64,000 nt of DNA from Brevibacillus formosus. GTDB lineage: Bacteria; Bacillota; Bacilli; Brevibacillales; Brevibacillaceae. The stretch spans positions 118,337-182,336 of the forward strand of contig NZ_PXZL01000038.1 of NCBI RefSeq assembly GCF_003013405.1, read 5' to 3'. Below are positions 7,921-16,056 of the stretch, in pieces (position 1 is the stretch's first letter; each line of letters opens with the position of its first letter). The translations under genes were made by a program, and so were the position numbers. The notes beneath the pieces were generated by a model. It worked only from the letters and a program-made list of their open reading frames with translations, was not told the origin of the DNA and searched no databases.

Positions 7921-9728
7921 GTGATTTGCAAACGAGCATTGATCAGCGAACTTACAGCGACAACATCCCGCACCCGCGTACGCCACAGGAACAAAACTTT
8001 TTCAAAGCAGATCCCAACCTCGATTACTTGCTGGAACGTTATCTCCCTGCCTCCATGCAAGAATGGGCCAGACAGCAGTTGAGCTGGCTAGGCGCCCAAG
8101 TGGCAGGACCCATCGATGAGCGTGCCGCCTATACAGACAGAGAAGGCAAGCCAAGATTGAGAAAGTACAATCGGCTGGGCGAGGATATTTCCGAGATTAT
8201 TACCAATGAAGGCTACAAGGAAACAGTAGCAGAGGTTTACGGAGCAGGCATCGTCAGCTATTTGTATCAAGACATTCCTGAGTTGGGGAGAAAAGCGCCG
8301 TACAGCTATTCCTTTTTCATGGGCTATCTCGTGAGCCAGTCTGAGCCGGGCTTCTATTGCCCTGTGACTTTGTCAATGTCAGCCGCTTATTTAATTGATC
8401 GTTATGGCAGCGAAGAACAAAAGGAGCAGTACCTGTCAGGATTGATCTCTCGCGATCGCACTCGCTTGTATGAAGGAGCTACTTGGCTGACGGAGAGACA
8501 GGGCGGTTCTGATGTGGGTGCGAATTTGACTGTAGCAGAGCCAGTAGCAGGTCGGCCGGGTGTGTATCGACTGACAGGAGAAAAGTTTTTTGCGAGCAAT
8601 GCTGGAGCATTTGTTGCCACTGTTTTGGCGAGAATCGATGAGGAGAAACCGGGGACAAAAGGACTCGGACTGTTTTTGGTGCCTTGGATAAAGCCTGACA
8701 ACGAACGCAACCATATCCAGGTACGCCGTTTGAAAGATAAGCTGGGAGTCAACGCCGTACCATCTGCGGAGATACTGTTGAACGGGGCAGAGGGTTATTT
8801 AATTGGGGAGCCACAGAACGGCTTCAAGTACATGGCAGAAGCCCTGAATCTCTCGCGGATTTGCAACGCGATTGCTTCGATTGGGATCATGCGTCGAGCT
8901 TTTTACGAGGCGAGGTATTATGCTGAGCAACGTCGTGCATTCGGGAAGCCAATCGATCAGTACCCGATGGTAAAAGAAATGCTGGTGAGCCTCTTATTGG
9001 ATACGGAGGTCAGCACGGGTGCGGTGTTTGATATGATTGCTGTCTATGATCGCTTGCAGTCTCATTCTGCGAGCAAAGAGGATAACGCGCTTGCCCGCCT
9101 GCTGATTCCTTTGCTGAAATACCGTACAGGGGAAGAGGCTGTCGAATCGACCCATACCGCGATTGAAATTCATGGCGGTAACGGCTATATCGAGGAATAC
9201 GTGACGCCGCGTCTGTTGCGTGATGCGCAAGTTTTGACCGTATGGGAAGGCACCTCGAATATACTCGCACTCGATATTTTGCGTGTGATGCAAAAAGAAA
9301 ACAGCCACGAAGTGTTTAGCCGATTGCTTCGGGAGCGCATAGCTGGCTGGAAGCATGCCTTTTCACAGCCGTACGCCGAGTTGATTCGGACGCAACTGGC
9401 TATCCTGGAGGAAAATATCGCCTATCTCATGCAACAGACCCATGATTATGTAACGTACAAATTAAAAACGCTCGCGGATCATATGGTAGATTTGTACACC
9501 TTATCATGCATCGTCAGTGAAGCAGAGGAACAGGTGACACGTGAGGGAAATGCCCGAAAATACATTTTGGCAAAGCTGTATGCAAAAAAGCATTTCCATT
9601 CACAGGAAAAGCGGGGGATTCAAGCTGATTCTTTGCTGGATGTACAATTCTTCACCCAACTGGTGGAGTATCAGTCTGTCAGCGTAGAAGAGTGGGCCCA
9701 ACAGTCCGGTATTGTTCCGACCCGATAA
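7917..9728 (+). CDS. Acyl-CoA dehydrogenase, AidB/long type
   Basis: 603 residues, longer than standard acyl-CoA dehydrogenases (about 380) because of N- and C-terminal extensions like those of AidB and similar enzymes. FAD-domain motifs are clear: YEGATWLTERQGGSDVGANL, then RICNAIASIGIMRRAFYEAR, AEQRRAFGKPIDQYPMVKEM, and EIHGGNGYIEEYVTPRLLRD with VWEGTSNI. The enzyme should oxidise an acyl-CoA to the enoyl-CoA and pass electrons to ETF. Being coupled to an acyl-CoA ligase suggests the ligase makes its substrate. The C-terminal 170 residues are mostly helical and AidB-like; a DNA-binding role as proposed for E. coli AidB is not supported here. Confidence 0.9.
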   Translation: MSDLQTSIDQRTYSDNIPHPRTPQEQNFFKADPNLDYLLERYLPASMQEWARQQLSWLGAQVAGPIDERAAYTDREGKPRLRKYNRLGEDISEIITNEGYKETVAEVYGAGIVSYLYQDIPELGRKAPYSYSFFMGYLVSQSEPGFYCPVTLSMSAAYLIDRYGSEEQKEQYLSGLISRDRTRLYEGATWLTERQGGSDVGANLTVAEPVAGRPGVYRLTGEKFFASNAGAFVATVLARIDEEKPGTKGLGLFLVPWIKPDNERNHIQVRRLKDKLGVNAVPSAEILLNGAEGYLIGEPQNGFKYMAEALNLSRICNAIASIGIMRRAFYEARYYAEQRRAFGKPIDQYPMVKEMLVSLLLDTEVSTGAVFDMIAVYDRLQSHSASKEDNALARLLIPLLKYRTGEEAVESTHTAIEIHGGNGYIEEYVTPRLLRDAQVLTVWEGTSNILALDILRVMQKENSHEVFSRLLRERIAGWKHAFSQPYAELIRTQLAILEENIAYLMQQTHDYVTYKLKTLADHMVDLYTLSCIVSEAEEQVTREGNARKYILAKLYAKKHFHSQEKRGIQADSLLDVQFFTQLVEYQSVSVEEWAQQSGIVPTR

Positions 9729-9730
9729 TC

Positions 9731-9779
9731 AAAAAGCGCCGTTAGACCACTTATTGGGTGGCTAAGGCGCTTTTGATTT
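9731..9779. terminator. Long bidirectional terminator
   Basis: AAAAGCGCC and GTTAGACCAC pair with GTGGCTAA and GGCGCTTTT around TTATTGG, followed by a T-rich run. It serves both the acyl-CoA operon and the convergent membrane gene. Confidence 0.9.
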
Positions 9780-10346
9780 TTACGCATACCGTTTGCGGCG
9801 AATGCTCCAAATAAACCAGATCGCAGCAACTACGCTTGCGACCGCCAGCAGCGTGATCTCAAAGTATTCGTCGATCAGAACTTTTGCGTGTTTTCCGTAT
9901 AAATAAAACAAGGTGCCAATCAGATAAAACTTCAATCCGCGCCCAATGATCGCATAAAACATGAGCTTGGTCAGCGAGTAATTGAATACGCCAGAGAGCA
10001 CAGTGAAAACCTTGAAAGGAATGGGGGTAAAAGCTCCAATCAATACGGCAGCATCCCCGTTTTTTGCGAATTTTTCCGTCGCTACGATAACCCATTTTTC
10101 AGGGAGAATCTTGTGCAAAAGTGGTTTTCCCAGCCATTTCCCCAACAAAAATCCGATGGGGGCGCCGAGGACGGAAGCAGTAAAAGCTACTGTTGCAAAC
10201 TGAATCGCTGAGTCCGGATCGAGCAGACTCATCCCAATTTGCATAAAAAACGGAGGAATCGGACTAATAAATGAGTCCAAAAATGCCATGGCTGCGAGTC
10301 CCCACATCCCATATTGCATAAATAGCTGTGTGATATGTTCGAGCAT
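9780..10346 (-). CDS. VTT/YqaA-type membrane protein (DedA superfamily)
   Basis: 188 residues with four or five membrane segments. FLDSFISPIPPFFMQIG and LIGAFTPIPFKVFTVLSGVF carry the paired proline motifs of the SNARE-associated/VTT fold, and GRGLKFYLIG matches the YqaA branch. These proteins are thought to move lipids such as undecaprenyl phosphate between leaflets; which lipid is unknown here. AAGGAG is followed by ATGCTCATG; I choose the second ATG (10346), which leaves six bases of spacing. A more typical DedA gene lies at 38.1 kb, so the window has two members of the superfamily. Confidence 0.8.
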   Translation of the reverse strand: MLEHITQLFMQYGMWGLAAMAFLDSFISPIPPFFMQIGMSLLDPDSAIQFATVAFTASVLGAPIGFLLGKWLGKPLLHKILPEKWVIVATEKFAKNGDAAVLIGAFTPIPFKVFTVLSGVFNYSLTKLMFYAIIGRGLKFYLIGTLFYLYGKHAKVLIDEYFEITLLAVASVVAAIWFIWSIRRKRYA

Positions 10347-10535
10347 GAGCATCTCCTTACGAGGTTTTTTCTATTGTAGCCATCTTATGCCAGTTTGTCC
10401 AAAGAAAGACCACAACGGAAGTAAGATGCCGGAAGGAAAAATGAGGAAATAGGACGATTGACTCATTAAGTAGTTTCCAAAATATCCCGATCATAAGTGG
10501 GTGTGGAATGTCATGACGAAAGGGATATTTGTTAA

Positions 10536-10967
10536 ATGAAAATGCCATTATCTATCAAAGTCATTCAAGGGTTTATGCTGTTACAAGTCATCGTATTGGG
10601 AGGCCTCTATTTTGTGGTTTCACAGGCAGATCCGATGAACTTGAGCCACTGGGCCAGTAAAATGGTTTTCAACGTGGTGACGATGCCAGAAGATATGTTG
10701 GATCAAAGCTACGTGTTAGGAAGAATGCAAGGAAGATTAATGTTTCCACTGATCATCACCACTTCATTGTTCATCTTCATACAGATGAGGTTACTAAAAT
10801 CGTCGATTGTCTGCATAAGTTTGGCGATTTTACTGGATATAAGCAATGGAACTTTCTTGATCGCCATCGTGTATGTAACCCTTCTTTTGGTGGTGACCCA
10901 CAACAAACAATCGAAGATATATTTTAATCGGGAGCATCATGAAGTTACGCAGACGGTTTCAAAATAA
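10536..10967 (+). CDS. Hypothetical four-helix membrane protein
   Basis: 143 residues with membrane segments at about 6-28, 68-86, 90-108 and 110-125, and a polar charged tail. AAAGGGA precedes ATG 10536. No family motif is recognised. Codon use resembles the neighbours though the segment is slightly more AT-rich. It stands alone, with no terminator seen before the next gene. Confidence 0.6.
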   Translation: MKMPLSIKVIQGFMLLQVIVLGGLYFVVSQADPMNLSHWASKMVFNVVTMPEDMLDQSYVLGRMQGRLMFPLIITTSLFIFIQMRLLKSSIVCISLAILLDISNGTFLIAIVYVTLLLVVTHNKQSKIYFNREHHEVTQTVSK

Positions 10968-11030
10968 AAAATGAGTGTTCCAATGAGCTTATCCTAGGTC
11001 GAATATTGGTAATGAAGTCCTTGTTTTTCA

Positions 11031-11060
11031 TTGACGCTAGGAAAGATTATCCACTAAAAT
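11031..11060 (+). promoter_or_regulatory. Candidate sigma-A promoter
   Basis: TTGACG (11031-11036), 18 bp, TAAAAT (11055-11060), 35 nt before the start of the 74-residue protein gene. Confidence 0.55.
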
Positions 11061-11095
11061 GTAGGGAAACAGGACAAACATCATGGGAGGAACCA

Positions 11096-11320
11096 ATGAA
11101 AACATTGGGTTCGGGAAAAGTCGTTTTCTATGCACCAAACGGGACTAGCTTGCAATTATCAGGGGAAATTGACGTACGTGGTGATCGGGTATCCATAACA
11201 GAAATCATCTATTTTAATGGCCAGCCAAACGGAGCGCGCGAAACGAATTTGCCACTCGCACAAACCGTGATTTACTGGGAGCCAGAAGTGTACGAACAGA
11301 TCGGATATGAAGAACAATAA
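11096..11320 (+). CDS. Small conserved-looking soluble protein, unknown function
   Basis: 74 residues, beta-rich (GKVVFYAPNG, LQLSGEIDVRGDRVSITEII, TVIYWEPEVY), with no membrane helix or signal peptide. GGGAGG nine bases before ATG 11096 sets the start, although the frame runs open to 11006. Its own promoter and terminator make it a single-gene unit. I do not recognise the family. Confidence 0.65.
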   Translation: MKTLGSGKVVFYAPNGTSLQLSGEIDVRGDRVSITEIIYFNGQPNGARETNLPLAQTVIYWEPEVYEQIGYEEQ

Positions 11321-11337
11321 GAATTATTGCGATTCCA

Positions 11338-11363
11338 AACCCTGTCTCTTGCAGGGTTTTTTC
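11338..11363 (+). terminator. Terminator after the 74-residue protein gene
   Basis: AACCCTG and CAGGGTT pair around TCTCTTG, followed by TTTTTT. Confidence 0.85.
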
Positions 11364-11466
11364 GCGTATGGCAGCGTATCTGTCAGCACCTCGAGCTATA
11401 GCCGATGTCCCGGTATTGTGTTATGATGTGGGATGGAATTTACGTATGGTACAAGGAGTGATCCTT

Positions 11467-12573
11467 ATGATCGATTCTATATTGGAACGTGCTCTCGCAG
11501 GTGAACGACTGGGTCTCGAAGACGGTCTGGCTTTGTTTGCGAGCAATGAAATCGAAAAGATCGGACATTACGCCAATCTGGTCATGCAGAAGCATCATCC
11601 AGAACCGATTGCGACCTTTGTCATCAGTCGCAACGTCAATTACACGAACGTATGTGACACGTATTGCCGTTTTTGTGCCTTTTATCGCCGCCCAGGCTCT
11701 TCTGAAGGATACGTTCTTCCCAGAGAGACTATTTTCCAAAAAATTCAGGAGACTGTGGACGTTGGCGGTACGGAAATCTTGATGCAAGGCGGTACCAATC
11801 CAGATCTGAAGCTGGATTATTACACCGACCTCTTGCGCGCGATCAAAGAACGCTTCCCGCAGATTACGATGCACTCTCTGTCTGTAGCGGAAGTGATGAA
11901 AATTGCGGAAGTTTCCAACATGTCTGTCGAGGAAGTGCTGAAAGAACTGAAGGCAGCGGGTCTGGATTCCTTGCCGGGAGCGGGTGGCGAAATCCTCGAT
12001 GATCGCACACGCCGGAAGATTTCCCGATTGAAGGGCTCTTGGACTGACTGGATTGATACCCAAAAAGCCGCACACCGTGCAGGCTTGCCTGGTACAGCTA
12101 CGATGGTCATTGGTTTTGGGGAAGAGATGGAGGAGCGCGTACTTTCTCTGTTGCGCATTCGCGATGCACAAGATGAGACAGGCGGATTCAAAGCGTTCAT
12201 CGTCTGGACATTCCAACCGGACAACACCAATATGAAGGCTGTCAACAACACGCCAGAGGAATACTTGAAAACACTGGCAATTAGTCGCCTGATGCTGGAT
12301 AATATCGAAAACTTCCAATCTTCCTGGGTGACGATGGGCCCGCATTATGGTCAGCTTTCTCTCTCTTACGGAGCGAACGATTTCGGCCAAACGATGATGG
12401 AAGAAAACGTTGTTTCCGCAGCGGCATGTACGTACAAGGTCAACACGAACCAAATTTTGGAGCTCATTCGCGGCGCAGGTAAAATTCCTGCACAGCGCAA
12501 CACACAGTATGACATTCTGCGCGTTTTCAAAGACGGCGAGATGGCAGAACGTGATTTTGTCATGCAAAACTAA
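11467..12573 (+). CDS. mqnC: Cyclic dehypoxanthinyl futalosine synthase (menaquinone, futalosine route)
   Basis: 368 residues, the usual MqnC length. The radical SAM cluster motif CDTYCRFCAFYR (C-x3-C-x2-C) lies near residue 60, followed by EILMQGGTNPDLKLDYY and GAGGEILDD, which mark the MqnC/CofH branch. The enzyme closes dehypoxanthinyl futalosine into its cyclic form on the way to menaquinone. MqnC, not CofH (F420), is favoured by the organism type. AAGGAG nine bases before ATG 11467 sets the start; an open frame upstream to 11368 lacks such a site. No other mqn gene is in the window. Confidence 0.9.
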   Translation: MIDSILERALAGERLGLEDGLALFASNEIEKIGHYANLVMQKHHPEPIATFVISRNVNYTNVCDTYCRFCAFYRRPGSSEGYVLPRETIFQKIQETVDVGGTEILMQGGTNPDLKLDYYTDLLRAIKERFPQITMHSLSVAEVMKIAEVSNMSVEEVLKELKAAGLDSLPGAGGEILDDRTRRKISRLKGSWTDWIDTQKAAHRAGLPGTATMVIGFGEEMEERVLSLLRIRDAQDETGGFKAFIVWTFQPDNTNMKAVNNTPEEYLKTLAISRLMLDNIENFQSSWVTMGPHYGQLSLSYGANDFGQTMMEENVVSAAACTYKVNTNQILELIRGAGKIPAQRNTQYDILRVFKDGEMAERDFVMQN

Positions 12574-12583
12574 AAAAACTCTT

Positions 12584-12640
12584 AACGCTTCTCTGCCCCT
12601 CCTAACAAAGGGAAATCGGCAGGGAAGCGTTTTTTGGTTT
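12584..12640 (+). terminator. Terminator after mqnC
   Basis: AACGCTTC and GAAGCGTT close a stem with internal CTGCC/GGCAG pairing, then TTTTTT. Confidence 0.8.
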
Positions 12641-12694
12641 TTTAATCAGGAACTTTTTACCTGCAACCTTCCCTGAGTTTCCAACCGTTTAAAA

Positions 12695-12722
12695 GTATAT
12701 CGCTCCTGACGGGACATATACT
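12695..12722 (+). promoter_or_regulatory. Candidate sigma-E-like promoter of ytxC
   Basis: GTATAT (12695-12700) and CATATACT (12715-12722) are near matches to the -35 and -10 of mother-cell sigma-E promoters, 31 nt before the gene. Confidence 0.4.
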
Positions 12723-12752
12723 GTAACTACAATGGCGGTTGGGGGGATGGTT

Positions 12753-13673
12753 ATGCAGACGTTTCGCGTATTGCTGGAGAATGTCCCTGAGCATTGTGAC
12801 ACGTATCGGGCTATCGTAAATGAGATGACGGAGCGGGTCAACACTGCACCGGTGCGCATTACATACAGGGAGCAAGAAGAGAATGGATACCTCTTGTTCT
12901 ACTTTCAAAGTTGGTGTGAGAGTGAGTATGACGCGCAGACCATCGAGTGGGCGAGAGCCTTCGTTGCTCTTACATTAGCCGAATGGGTCATTCAGGTGAG
13001 GGAACCGAGAATTATGGAAGAAATGGCCGCTGACTTACTCGCTGCCGAACAGATGGAAACCGAGTGGGCGGAGATATTTCCTTATATTCAACGCATGTGT
13101 CAAGAAGTCGAGCTAGATGGCAGGGAACTGTTAACGGCTACAACACGCAAGGCAAACGTATATCGCAAAGTTTTCACCTATCTGGAATCGGAGCGAACGA
13201 TCAACGTCTTGGGCTTCGTCCGGTTTCGATTGCAGGAGCATTGGAACGAGCTGTTCGAACTCGTGGAAACTGGTATTGATGAATATCTGGAAGACAAGCA
13301 ATACCAAGAGTTTGTCGAGCTGTTGCGCTATTTCATTGCTGTACAGGAAACCAAGCAGGAAATCGTTCATGTCGTTCCTAGTGTGGACAAACCTTTCCAT
13401 CTTTATGATAAAAAAGGGGATCGTCTTTGGCTTGAACAGTTAGATACCGTTCTAAGCATGGACGAACAAAAATGCAGGGACGAGGATTATTTGGTCAGTG
13501 CTTTGGTTACACTGGCTCCTGAGAGTATCGTGCTCCATATGGCTTCGGAAAAGCCTGGGCTTGTACAGACGATCCGCAGTATTTTTGACGGTCGGCTCAT
13601 TACTTGCCACTCTTGCTCGCTTTGCCTATCCGAGCGACGTGTACTTGACGGGAATAATCCCTCTAAACTATAA
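12753..13673 (+). CDS. ytxC: YtxC-like sporulation protein
   Basis: 306 residues, soluble, largely helical. The pattern FTYLESERTINVLGFVRFRL and the block DEYLEDKQYQEFVELLRYFI are what I recall of the YtxC family, a spore-former protein encoded just upstream of thrS in Bacillus; the same order holds here. The C-terminal part includes a cysteine pair (CHSCSLC). The biochemical role is unknown. ATG 12753 follows a GGGGGG tract by six bases; in-frame ATGs at 12732 and 12747 are alternatives. The end of the gene overlaps the promoter of the thrS leader. Confidence 0.75.
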   Translation: MQTFRVLLENVPEHCDTYRAIVNEMTERVNTAPVRITYREQEENGYLLFYFQSWCESEYDAQTIEWARAFVALTLAEWVIQVREPRIMEEMAADLLAAEQMETEWAEIFPYIQRMCQEVELDGRELLTATTRKANVYRKVFTYLESERTINVLGFVRFRLQEHWNELFELVETGIDEYLEDKQYQEFVELLRYFIAVQETKQEIVHVVPSVDKPFHLYDKKGDRLWLEQLDTVLSMDEQKCRDEDYLVSALVTLAPESIVLHMASEKPGLVQTIRSIFDGRLITCHSCSLCLSERRVLDGNNPSKL

Positions 13674-13674
13674 T
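13645..13674 (+). promoter_or_regulatory. Sigma-A promoter of the thrS leader
   Basis: TTGACG (13645-13650), 18 bp, TATAAT (13669-13674), placed over the last codons of ytxC. Confidence 0.7.
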
Positions 13675-13704
13675 AGCAACAACAACTTTACATCGCTTAT
13701 AAAT

Positions 13705-13956
13705 ACGATGAGAAGGACACGGACAATAGTAAGGGCGCTATAGAGAGGCGGGCCACAGGCTGGAAGCTCGCTGCGAACTGTTATTGATCTACCACCTTCG
13801 AGTAGCTGCCGGGAACGAAGCGTAGGCTTTTACTATCGGTATGCCGGTTAAATACCGTTACATGGAATGAAGGAGTCTGTTTTTGTGAACAGACTTGAAG
13901 TAGGGTGGTACCGCGAGAACACACTCGTCCCTTTTTGGGGATGAGTGTTTTTTTAT
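13705..13956 (+). ncRNA. T-box leader, threonine (specifier ACC)
   Basis: The T-box core AGGGTGGTACCGCGAGA is at 13902-13918, directly followed by a terminator hairpin (ACACTC, CCC, loop, GGGG, GAGTGT, then seven T). The long stem I region runs from about 13709 to 13830. At 13791-13793 the codon ACC (Thr) is followed by AC, the same local context as in the other two T-boxes of this window. Uncharged tRNA-Thr should pair with ACC and with the GGTG bulge to prevent termination and switch on thrS. Confidence 0.92.
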
Positions 13957-13995
13957 TTTCTCAACCAAACAAGATACAGGAAGGAAGAATCCGCA

Positions 13996-15909
13996 GTGGC
14001 ACAAATTCATGTTACTTTCCCAGATGGAGCCGTTCGTCAATACGACGCTGGGATTACTATTGAAGACATCGCAGGCTCCATTAGCTCTAGCCTGAAGAAA
14101 AAGGCAGTAGCTGGTAAAAAAGATGGCAAGGTTGTCGATCTGTACACAGAACTCACAGATGACGCAGCGATTGAAATCGTTACGCTCGATTCTGCCGATG
14201 GGTTGGAAGTATACCGCCACAGTACAGCTCACTTGCTCGCTCAAGCGGTAAAACGCATTTACGGCGCTGAAGTGAAGTTCGGAATCGGTCCTGTGATCGA
14301 AGATGGCTTCTACTACGACATGGATATTCCGGTTTCCCTTTCCCCAGAGGATTTGGGCAAAATCGAAGCAGAAATGGAAAAAATCGTGAAGGAAGACCTG
14401 CCAATTCGTCGCAAAGTCGTAAGCCGCGAAGAAGCAACTGCGATTTTCCAAGAACTGAACGATCACCTGAAGCTGGAGCTGATTCGCGACCTGCCAGAGG
14501 ATGCGACTATCACACTGTATGAGCAAGGCGAATTTTTCGACCTCTGTCGCGGACCGCACTTGCCGTCTACTGGCTACATCAAAGCATTCAAGCTGATGAG
14601 CGTGGCAGGTGCATACTGGCGCGGAAAAGCAGAAAACCAAGTTCTGCAACGCGTATACGGTACAGCTTGGCCGAAAAAAGCAGACATGGATGAATATCTG
14701 CACTTCATCGAAGAAGCGAAAAAGCGCGATCACCGCAAATTGGGTAAAGAGCTGGGCCTGTTCATGTTCTCCGAGGAAGCACCAGGTATGCCGTTCTATC
14801 TGCCAAAAGGCTTCACTGTTCGCAACGAGCTGGAGCAATTCTCCCGCCGTCTGCAGCAATTGGCACAATACACTGAAGTGCGCTCTCCGTTCCTCATGAA
14901 CGAGCGTCTTTGGAAAGAATCCGGTCACTGGGATCACTACAAAGAGAACATGTACTTCTCTGAAGTTGACAATGCGACTTACGCCTTGAAGCCAATGAAC
15001 TGCCCAGGTCACATGCTGATCTATAAAAACGAGATGCATTCTTACCGCGACCTGCCGATTCGTTACTCCGAGTTCGGGCAAGTTCACCGCCATGAGTACT
15101 CCGGGGCATTGAATGGAATGCTGCGGGTGCGCACCTTCTGTCAGGATGACGCTCACGTATTTGTCCGTCCTGATCAGATCGCGAGCGAAATCAAAGGCAT
15201 GATCACTTTGATTGACAGCATCTACAAAGTATTTGGTTTCGAATACAGTGTGGCTCTGTCCACTCGTCCAGAAGATTCCATGGGCTCTGATGAGCTGTGG
15301 GAAGCAGCAGAAAGCTCTCTGAAAACAGTGTTGGAAGAGCTCGGCATGGCATATGAAATCAAAGATGGAGACGGTGCGTTCTACGGACCGAAGATCGACT
15401 TCCAAATTACCGACGCGCTGAAACGCCGTCACCAATGTGGAACGATCCAGCTGGACTTCCAAATGCCAGAGAAATTTGACCTGACTTATGTTGGTCAAGA
15501 CAACGAGAAGCATCGTCCAGTTGTTTTGCACCGTGCGATGTACGGCTCCATGGAGCGCTTTATTGGTATCCTGATCGAGCACTACGCAGGTGCATTCCCG
15601 ATTTGGCTGACACCAATCCAAGCACGCATCATGAACATCAGCGAAGTGCACATGCCATATGCAGAACAAGTAAGAGAAAAACTGCAACAAGCTGGCATTC
15701 GTGTAGAGCTGGATGGCCGCAATGAGAAAATCGGCTACAAAATCCGTGAAGCACAAGTTGAAAAAATCCCGTACATGCTGGTCATCGGTGAAAAAGAGGT
15801 GGCTGACGGTACACTGTCCGTCCGCAAACGCGGAGTGGGCGATGAAGGCGCGATGACAGTGGATGCGTTTGTAGAAAAAATCCGCGCTGAAATCAATGAA
15901 ATGAAGTAA
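13996..15909 (+). CDS. thrS: Threonyl-tRNA synthetase
   Basis: 637 residues in the standard order: TGS domain (IHVTFPDGAVRQYDAG), editing domain (HSTAHLLAQA near residue 70, with its zinc-like HxxxH), catalytic core and anticodon-binding domain. MNCPGHM provides the core cysteine ligand for the zinc that recognises threonine, RYSEFGQVHRHEYSGA is class II motif 2, and HRAMYGSMERFIGILIEHY is motif 3. It charges tRNA-Thr in the cytoplasm. The start is GTG 13996, eight bases after AAGGAAG; an upstream in-frame ATG lies inside the leader terminator. Controlled by the T-box in front. Confidence 0.97.
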   Translation: MAQIHVTFPDGAVRQYDAGITIEDIAGSISSSLKKKAVAGKKDGKVVDLYTELTDDAAIEIVTLDSADGLEVYRHSTAHLLAQAVKRIYGAEVKFGIGPVIEDGFYYDMDIPVSLSPEDLGKIEAEMEKIVKEDLPIRRKVVSREEATAIFQELNDHLKLELIRDLPEDATITLYEQGEFFDLCRGPHLPSTGYIKAFKLMSVAGAYWRGKAENQVLQRVYGTAWPKKADMDEYLHFIEEAKKRDHRKLGKELGLFMFSEEAPGMPFYLPKGFTVRNELEQFSRRLQQLAQYTEVRSPFLMNERLWKESGHWDHYKENMYFSEVDNATYALKPMNCPGHMLIYKNEMHSYRDLPIRYSEFGQVHRHEYSGALNGMLRVRTFCQDDAHVFVRPDQIASEIKGMITLIDSIYKVFGFEYSVALSTRPEDSMGSDELWEAAESSLKTVLEELGMAYEIKDGDGAFYGPKIDFQITDALKRRHQCGTIQLDFQMPEKFDLTYVGQDNEKHRPVVLHRAMYGSMERFIGILIEHYAGAFPIWLTPIQARIMNISEVHMPYAEQVREKLQQAGIRVELDGRNEKIGYKIREAQVEKIPYMLVIGEKEVADGTLSVRKRGVGDEGAMTVDAFVEKIRAEINEMK

Positions 15910-15924
15910 TAGCGCATAGAAGTA

Positions 15925-15957
15925 GAGCCGTCCTGAAGTTTCGGGCGGCTTTTTTTA
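15925..15957 (+). terminator. Terminator after thrS
   Basis: AGCCGTCC and GGGCGGCT pair around TGAAGTTTC, then TTTTTTT. Confidence 0.88.
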
Positions 15958-16056
15958 ATATATGCTTACTTGATACGTTTACTTGGAAAAAAGAACGGGA
16001 AAAGGATGTAGAGTAAGTATACTTATCGACATCAAGAAGAACAGCGGGGGATTCGC

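Noticed and set aside
11440..12567. 375-codon minus-strand frame across mqnC
   Set aside because: Shadow of mqnC; no ribosome site or motif.
13858..15756. 632-codon open frame on the minus strand across thrS
   Set aside because: It is the antisense shadow of a strongly conserved synthetase gene; its translation is rich in His, Cys and Phe with no domain and no ribosome site.
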